This document shows, piece after piece, positions 59,076 through 64,000 of a stretch of 64,000 nucleotides of DNA. Each line of letters begins with the position of its first letter. The stretch's first letter is position 1. The DNA is from an uncultured Eubacteriales bacterium (GTDB taxonomy: Bacteria > Bacillota > Clostridia > Oscillospirales > Acutalibacteraceae). A program made the position numbers and the translations under genes. The stretch spans positions 1 to 64,000 of the forward strand of contig CAKSEH010000010.1 in assembly GCA_934446475.1 (NCBI GenBank), in the 5' to 3' direction. The notes beneath the pieces were generated by a model, which searched no databases, had not been told where the DNA came from, and worked only from the letters and a program-made list of their open reading frames with translations.

Positions 59076-60560
59076 TTAAGAAATTTTGAAGGTTGCGGAT
59101 TTTGAGCCGTCGCTTAATATTATCTGCGTTCCGGAAGTCTTTACTGCGCCGCCGCTTATAAAGCAGGTACCGGAGTTATATGCCGTCGACGTTATATCGG
59201 CTCCTCCCGAAATCACCTTAAGCGAGACTTTATTTCCGCTGCTGCCCGAATCCTTATATACATAAAGATTCGAAGCAAGTTTATCAGCCGATACCGAAGC
59301 TGTTTCTCCGAAGGCAACGCTTGCGACCCTTTCTCCGTTTTCATTTACGAGGGTTGCGGTATCCTTTGAAGCGTGGAGCGCACGGTACATATTATATGCT
59401 GCGTCCGCACCTATTATATTGTACCCCAAACGGCTGTAATGAAGTCCGCCGTAAATATTGCCCTGCATTTCGGAAAGGGTGTTTTCGCTTACGATTTGTG
59501 AATACTGTGACTCGCCGAATATGTTATAGTTTGAAACATCTACCGTTGCAGGCGTTTTAAGCGAACCTGTAAGGGTTTCGGTCAATGTGGTTGCCATATA
59601 GATATCGTCAAAATCGTTTGCAAGCTTATACTGTGCAAGAACGGGACCGCCGAGTTCGAGACCCGAATCGCTCTCATAGGAAGCTCTTACCCTCATAAAT
59701 GCGCAGTATTTCACACGGTTTTTGGTTGCGGATTTAAACTGTGACCAAAGTGTATTGAATTTTCCGTAATAATAAGAGAATGTGTCTCTTCTGTCGGACT
59801 CTCCCTGAAGCCAATACATTCCGCATCCCGATATCTCAAAAAACGCACTGCCTTTACCGCTTTCATAATAATCATAGCAGGCGTTGAGCATATCGGCGGT
59901 CTTTTTAAGGCTGCCCTTTTCGGTATTGCCGGAAAGCCATTCGTCAACCTTTTCGCCGGGGGTTGCGGTATAGTTATTCGCAAAAACGACAACGGTTTTC
60001 TGCGGGTCTCCCGCTTTGAGGGATTGCTCATACCACTCAGCCGCATAGGCGCTTCTGAAGCCGTCATAGCTTCCTGCGCCGCCAAGCGCAGAGGGAATTG
60101 AGTTTGCTCCCCAGATATAAGCCGTTCCCTGTTTGCAGACGGCTGATGTATACTTCGCCGCCGTTTCCGGAACGCCGCTCGTTTCACCCGAAGCGTTTGA
60201 CTGCCCCGCAACAATGGCTATATTTATCTTAGCCTTTGAAACGGTCACTTTATATACGGTTTCCTTGCCGTCCTCTCCCGTTACGGTAACATCGACCGGA
60301 CTTTCCGAAATTCCGACTGCGTGAAGATTGCCTTTAGCTGCCTTTATTACATCGGTATTCGAGGATTTGACGGACTTAGCGCCCTCAAGCTCATAAAAAT
60401 CATCATATTTAAGACTGAGTTCCATAGTCTCTGCCTGCCCTTCGCTTTTCTTAACAGAGGATGTCTTATCCGCTGTTTTCTTGTCTTTCTTTTTGTCCCC
60501 GCATCCCGAAAAACACAAAGCAATGGTAAGAACGACCAAAATCGCAATTGCTTTTTTCAT
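59076..60560 (-). CDS. lipoprotein with sialate O-acetylesterase-like (SASA/SGNH) domain
   Basis: A 494-residue exported lipoprotein. Signal peptide with lipobox FSGC (Cys about residue 20), Lys/Ser-rich linker, an Ig-like small domain (about 45-105), then an esterase domain: IVAGQSNASG (GQSN with the nucleophile Ser, about 117-120), WLQGESDRR (about 250), and GGLHYSRLGY (catalytic His). This is the SASA carbohydrate esterase type that removes acetyl groups from sugars. A C-terminal beta domain (about 410-494) may bind carbohydrate. ATG 60560 is chosen: GGAG is 8 bases upstream, but only 2 from the ATG at 60566. It follows the GH65 gene. Confidence 0.78.
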   Translation of the reverse strand: MKKAIAILVVLTIALCFSGCGDKKKDKKTADKTSSVKKSEGQAETMELSLKYDDFYELEGAKSVKSSNTDVIKAAKGNLHAVGISESPVDVTVTGEDGKETVYKVTVSKAKINIAIVAGQSNASGETSGVPETAAKYTSAVCKQGTAYIWGANSIPSALGGAGSYDGFRSAYAAEWYEQSLKAGDPQKTVVVFANNYTATPGEKVDEWLSGNTEKGSLKKTADMLNACYDYYESGKGSAFFEISGCGMYWLQGESDRRDTFSYYYGKFNTLWSQFKSATKNRVKYCAFMRVRASYESDSGLELGGPVLAQYKLANDFDDIYMATTLTETLTGSLKTPATVDVSNYNIFGESQYSQIVSENTLSEMQGNIYGGLHYSRLGYNIIGADAAYNMYRALHASKDTATLVNENGERVASVAFGETASVSADKLASNLYVYKDSGSSGNKVSLKVISGGADITSTAYNSGTCFISGGAVKTSGTQIILSDGSKSATFKIS

Positions 60561-60630
60561 AAACATTTCTCCTTAAAACGTTTAAAATATTCAAATCAAA
60601 ACCCGCCTTAAACTGACAAAAAGACCGATT

Positions 60631-62835
60631 TTAATTAAATTTATAAGGGATTTTATTTACCGTTATATTTATACCGTCCGTATTGCCTTCGGAAACTACC
60701 GTAGTTTTGTTCTTATCCGCTCTGACGGTAAGTCTTACGCCTCTGTAAAGCAGTTTGAATTCAAGTGCCGACCAGTTCTCGGGCAGGCGTGGGGAGATAT
60801 CGAGAGCATCGTCAGTATAGCTTACTCCGCCGAAGCCGAACACCGCCGTATTCCAGGAACCGCCGTTTGCGGCAGGGTGGGTCCCGCCTATATAAAGAGA
60901 ACCCAAATACTGTCTCGTAGCTCCCGTAAGGTCGACCGTTACGGTCTTCATAAAGTATTTATACGCCCAGTCCGTATAGCCTATCTCGGCGGCAACTATG
61001 GCATATGCACAAGCCGAAAGGGAAGAGCCGTGTTCGGTGTAAGGTTCGTAAAATTCCCAGTTTGCTTTTTTAATACTTTCTTCGTATTCCGCCCTGAAAA
61101 CATTGAGCATCATAACGATATCCGCTTGCTTGAGTATTCTTGTGGTGGTGGCAAGGCCGTGTCCGCAGCCCCAATACTCATTCGGGATGATGACCCTTTT
61201 CTTTATCTCGTCAAGCCCTATATCTTCAAGCTTCATATAACCGTCAAACTGTTCGATTATTCCGTTTTTATCGGGAGCGGGAACATAAAGCTTTTGTGCA
61301 AAATCGCTTACCCACGAAATATCGTTAGCCGATACGAACTCATCATACTTAGCTTTGTCAAGCTCTTTAACCTTATCAAGCGCCTTTAAAAGCGTATCCG
61401 CAGAATATTTTACCATTCTGTTTGTGAATGCATTGTTGTTTACCCGTTCGTGATATTCATCGGGACCTACGACATCCAAAAGTTCATATCTGTTTTTTGT
61501 GACCTTAAAATAGCTGTAAGTATAGAAAAACAGAACACATTCGTAAATAAGTTCTATTCCGCCCGAAAGGAGAAGCTGCCAATCGCCCGTAACTCTCAGA
61601 TATTCCCACAGACCGTAAACCATATCTGCGCTTACGTGGATCTGCTTGTCTCTGAAATAGGTTCGAAGCGGCCTTTTGGTGAACACATCGGTTATATTGA
61701 ACAGAGTGCAGGCGTCGTCACCGGTTTCCTGACTCTCCCACGCATAAAATGCGCCGTCATACCCGTATTCCGCAGCCTTTCGCTCGGCGCCACCTATGGT
61801 ATTTATGCGGTATCTCGTAAGATTCTTTGACAAAGCGGGGTCGGTAAAAGAAAAAAACGGCTGCATAAACATTTCGGTATCCCAGAACGAAGCGCCCTTA
61901 TATACCTGCCCCGAAAGACCCCTTGCGGGAATTCCGCAGCGGTCGGTATGGCGGGGTACTATGGACGAAAGATGATAAATGCTGTAACGCATTGCAAACT
62001 GCGCCTCATCGTCGCCCTCTATGATAACATCGCTGTTATTCCATATTTCATTCCAGACGGCTTTATGTTCGCAAAGGAGCGCATCGTAATCCTTTAATGC
62101 GGACTTTTCAAAACGCTCTTTGGCACTCTCTGCGCCGTCTCCCCAATAAACTCCTCCCGTTTTGGTGAATACGAAAGGTTCGTTTGCCTTTAAATTTACG
62201 GTTTTTTCGTTTATGTATATCCCATTTTCTTCTCCCGTGAATTTAAAGCCATCGGTCTTTTCAAATACCTTAAGGGGTATTTTATTCTGAACGGTAAGAT
62301 ACGAAAGCTCGGTTATTCCGTCCTCGTTTGAACTGTTTAAAAGGTCTAAGTGATTTCCGTTTATACTCCATATATCGGCGTCTATACCCGTTTTAACGGT
62401 AACGCTTACATCGCTGTCCGCCGTAACGGTAACTTTAACGGCGCAGATGTTTTCGTCCGCCATACTCAAAAACCGCTCGGAGCAGAAAGTCAATCTTACG
62501 CCCGACGCACTGAAAACCGTTTTTCTTGAGTGGAGGCCGCAGGAAATATCCAAAGCCTGCATATGCTCCGCAGGCTCGCTTGAAAGAGTGCTTATTTCCT
62601 CGCCGTTTACAAAAAGAGTTGTATAAAAAATATTCGGCGCATTTACCGATTCTCTCCACAAATCGCCGTTTTTATCGAAAAGACCTGCCATATTGCAGGC
62701 TGTAAGCTGAGGCGCTCTGAATTCGTCAAGCGTGCCCCTATACCCCATAAAGCCGTTGCCGATAAGATATCTGCTGCCGTTAAGCTCTATTCGCTCTTTT
62801 AAAAATTTTTCTTCCTTTAAAACAGTATTTTTCAT
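60631..62835 (-). CDS. GH65 family alpha-glucosyl disaccharide phosphorylase
   Basis: A 734-residue enzyme of GH65, which splits alpha-linked disaccharides (maltose, kojibiose, nigerose, trehalose) with phosphate to beta-glucose 1-phosphate. N-terminal beta-sandwich (NGSRYLIGNGFMGYRGTLDEF), then the alpha/alpha barrel with GASFWDTEMFMQPFF and the catalytic-acid motif VVGPDEYHERVNNNAFTN (Glu near residue 460). C-terminal cap with SLYIGGTHPAANGGSWNTAVFGFGG. Followed 10 bases from pgmB, which uses the product; this pairing supports a phosphorylase rather than a hydrolase. The disaccharide cannot be fixed by sequence. Confidence 0.9.
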   Translation of the reverse strand: MKNTVLKEEKFLKERIELNGSRYLIGNGFMGYRGTLDEFRAPQLTACNMAGLFDKNGDLWRESVNAPNIFYTTLFVNGEEISTLSSEPAEHMQALDISCGLHSRKTVFSASGVRLTFCSERFLSMADENICAVKVTVTADSDVSVTVKTGIDADIWSINGNHLDLLNSSNEDGITELSYLTVQNKIPLKVFEKTDGFKFTGEENGIYINEKTVNLKANEPFVFTKTGGVYWGDGAESAKERFEKSALKDYDALLCEHKAVWNEIWNNSDVIIEGDDEAQFAMRYSIYHLSSIVPRHTDRCGIPARGLSGQVYKGASFWDTEMFMQPFFSFTDPALSKNLTRYRINTIGGAERKAAEYGYDGAFYAWESQETGDDACTLFNITDVFTKRPLRTYFRDKQIHVSADMVYGLWEYLRVTGDWQLLLSGGIELIYECVLFFYTYSYFKVTKNRYELLDVVGPDEYHERVNNNAFTNRMVKYSADTLLKALDKVKELDKAKYDEFVSANDISWVSDFAQKLYVPAPDKNGIIEQFDGYMKLEDIGLDEIKKRVIIPNEYWGCGHGLATTTRILKQADIVMMLNVFRAEYEESIKKANWEFYEPYTEHGSSLSACAYAIVAAEIGYTDWAYKYFMKTVTVDLTGATRQYLGSLYIGGTHPAANGGSWNTAVFGFGGVSYTDDALDISPRLPENWSALEFKLLYRGVRLTVRADKNKTTVVSEGNTDGINITVNKIPYKFN

Positions 62836-62845
62836 CTTACCCGCC

Positions 62846-63484
62846 TCACTTTATTCTCTCAAGGTATTCTTTTATATCGCAGGCGGTATATGTTGCCCTC
62901 TTGTTTGAAGACGCCGAGCCCACTCCCAATACTTTCATTCCGCCCGCAAGAGCCGCTTCAACGCCTGCATCGGCGTCCTCAACAACCATACAGTCCGAAG
63001 GGTCTGTTCCGACAAGCTTCGCCGCAAGCAGAAAGACCTCCGGATCGGGCTTTGAACGGGTTATCTGATTACCGTCGGCAACGGCGTCGAAAAAGCCGTT
63101 AAGTCCGATATTTTCCAAAATAGCGGGTGTGTTTTTGCTCGAAGAGCCTATTGCGAGCTTTATTCCCTTACTTCTTAAGAGATTAAGGAAATCCATAACG
63201 CCCGGCAATATATCGTTACTGCTTAAGGTCTTTATATACTCTTTATAGTAATCGTTCTTTCTTGTTGCAAGAGCAGTTTTCTCGTCGTCGCTGTAGCTCT
63301 TTTCCGCCTTTTCAAGCACTATATCGAGGCTTGCCATTCGGCTGACGCCTCTTAGTCTTTCGTTTATTTTGCGGTCGAAATAAATTCCTTCCTCGTCCGC
63401 CATTTTTTTCCAAGCCTTGTAGTGACACTCGTCCGTGCAGACGATAACACCGTCAAGGTCAAAGATAACTGCTTTACAGTCCAT
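62846..63484 (-). CDS. pgmB: beta-phosphoglucomutase
   Basis: A 212-residue HAD enzyme converting beta-glucose 1-phosphate to glucose 6-phosphate. Nucleophile/acid pair in FDLDGVIVCTDECHYKAWKKMA (Asp9 and Asp11 by the motif), LRGVSRMASLDIVL cap loop, IGSSSKN, TRSKPDPEVFLLAA, and VVEDADAGVEAALAGGMKVLG. Its place before the GH65 gene, 10 bases apart, is the standard arrangement. AGGAG is 11 bases before the ATG. Confidence 0.95.
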   Translation of the reverse strand: MDCKAVIFDLDGVIVCTDECHYKAWKKMADEEGIYFDRKINERLRGVSRMASLDIVLEKAEKSYSDDEKTALATRKNDYYKEYIKTLSSNDILPGVMDFLNLLRSKGIKLAIGSSSKNTPAILENIGLNGFFDAVADGNQITRSKPDPEVFLLAAKLVGTDPSDCMVVEDADAGVEAALAGGMKVLGVGSASSNKRATYTACDIKEYLERIK

Positions 63485-63530
63485 TTTGTCCGTTCTCCTA
63501 TTTTAAATTTGTGGATTTGACAATTAACTA

Positions 63531-63552
63531 TCCGAGGCTTAAAGGCCTCGGA
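63531..63552. terminator. hairpin between the beta-helix gene and pgmB
   Basis: An 8-bp perfect stem tccgaggc / gcctcgga. On the minus strand it is 20 bases after the stop of the beta-helix gene and followed by TAGTTAATTG, with no clean T run. A weak terminator or a pausing site. Confidence 0.4.
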
Positions 63553-63571
63553 CAGCTAAGTTTTGAAAGTT

Positions 63572-64000
63572 TTAAAAAAGCTTCACGTGCTGATTTTTCA
63601 CGTCGCAGCCTACCGGCGTTCCTTTGCCGCTCATAAGTACATCGTAACCGAAATAAGAATTGTTTTCAAAGCAGTTTCCTTTGGTCTCGTCCAAAAGCTC
63701 GACCGCAGTCTTGTAGCCGCCTATGAGGTTGTTGCAGAAGGTGTTGAACGCTCCTCCCGCCTTAATGCCTACATTTTTGCCTATTTCTATTACACCGCTG
63801 TTTGTTTTGAAAACAGGAAGATTTTTAACGTACTGCATATGAGCCGAGCCGTCGAAAGCACACTGGCGGACAGAGTTACCGAAGCAGCCGCCGCCCGTAT
63901 ACCTTATATATTCGGGTCTGTCGGATATTCTGTTACCGTCCGAATCGAGCCAGATACCTTTGCCGCCGCCCCTTACCGAGCAGTGAACGATACGGTTGAA
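63572..64000 (-). CDS. right-handed beta-helix protein (3' part; 5' end outside the window)
   Basis: The frame stays open to the window edge, giving at least 142 residues. Reading in from the edge: FNRIVHCSVRGGGKGIWLDSDGNR, a Cys/Gly-rich turn, SAHMQYVKNLPVF, then NTFCNNLIGGYKTAVELL and NCFENNSYFGYDVLM. Short repeats ending in Asn/Gly ladders are typical of parallel beta-helix (pectate lyase-like) proteins, often polysaccharide enzymes or surface proteins. Which one cannot be told from the C-terminal part. An internal ATG at 63838 is not the real start. Confidence 0.65.
   Translation of the reverse strand, partial: FNRIVHCSVRGGGKGIWLDSDGNRISDRPEYIRYTGGGCFGNSVRQCAFDGSAHMQYVKNLPVFKTNSGVIEIGKNVGIKAGGAFNTFCNNLIGGYKTAVELLDETKGNCFENNSYFGYDVLMSGKGTPVGCDVKNQHVKLF

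Noticed and set aside
1..64000. CRISPR arrays, prophage, integrases, transposase genes, restriction or defence systems
   Set aside because: Looked for on both strands; no regular spaced repeats, no phage structural genes and no nuclease or methylase pairs. The zeta-toxin-like gene is the only defence- or addiction-like candidate, and it has no antitoxin gene beside it.

Overview
The window is chromosomal DNA of a Gram-positive, probably spore-forming member of the Clostridia. The Oscillospirales/Ruminococcaceae group is my best guess, by inference only. The evidence is a sigma-K pathway gene (bofA), the SepF-YlmH-DivIVA division cluster, the order miaB / ymcA-like / mutS / mutL / miaA, a Firmicutes-type L27 with its Prp protease, Mini-RNase III, and strong sigma-A promoters (TTGACA-like, 17-base spacer, TAWAAT). 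No phage, plasmid, rRNA or CRISPR is visible. Almost everything is core genome.

Layout. 1-1000: a tandem duplication beside a tRNA-Ser(UGA) gene with its own promoter and terminator, then bofA. 1005-3956: a small membrane protein and, divergently, a GH94 disaccharide phosphorylase. 4113-18580, minus strand: a zinc-ribbon membrane protein, RlmD-type rRNA methyltransferase, two membrane proteins, PcrA helicase, an HPr-like protein without the phospho-His loop, a propeller-like protein, a PLP lyase-like enzyme, a GNAT protein, two M42 peptidases and MurD. 18594-21267 adds a VanY-type carboxypeptidase and LepA. From 21.4 kb the plus strand carries two co-directional runs. The first is miaB, a YlbF/YmcA protein, mutS, mutL, miaA, an HlyD-like adaptor, yggS, sepF, ylmH, divIVA, lspA and rluD. 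The second is a HAD phosphatase and a split transketolase. 37.2-38.3 kb is an AT-rich accessory patch with a zeta-toxin-like gene. 38.3-54.1 kb, minus strand, is the full S10-spc-alpha ribosomal superoperon (rpsJ to rplQ, with secY, adk, map, infA and rpoA), read from a promoter at 54.06 kb through a leader of about 280 nt. 54.2-58.9 kb holds YitT, Mini-RNase III, ObgE, a DUF2007 protein and rplU-prp-rpmA. 59.1-64 kb, minus strand, is a sugar region: a lipoprotein esterase, a GH65 phosphorylase, beta-phosphoglucomutase and the 3' part of a beta-helix protein.

The least ordinary content is three families of short dispersed repeats in the gaps between housekeeping genes. R1 is an element of about 215 bp built as a chain of hairpins with terminal inverted repeats (three copies). 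All three copies lie in the same orientation relative to transcription. R2 is an element of about 175 bp with stems that stay paired although their sequence differs between copies (four long copies, two fragments). R3 is an element of 272 bp with terminal inverted repeats starting agacaatacaatcaggg (one full copy, one clear solo end, two weaker traces). At three places these elements supply the stop codon, and sometimes the last residues, of the neighbouring gene: RlmD, PcrA and Mini-RNase III.

Genes that act together: the phosphorolytic enzymes (GH94, GH65, PgmB) turn disaccharides into sugar phosphates; MutS/MutL do mismatch repair; MiaA/MiaB make the ms2i6A37 tRNA modification; SepF/DivIVA (with YlmH and YggS) belong to the division cluster; Prp trims the L27 made by the next gene. 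All function calls come from reading motifs by eye. No database search was run.
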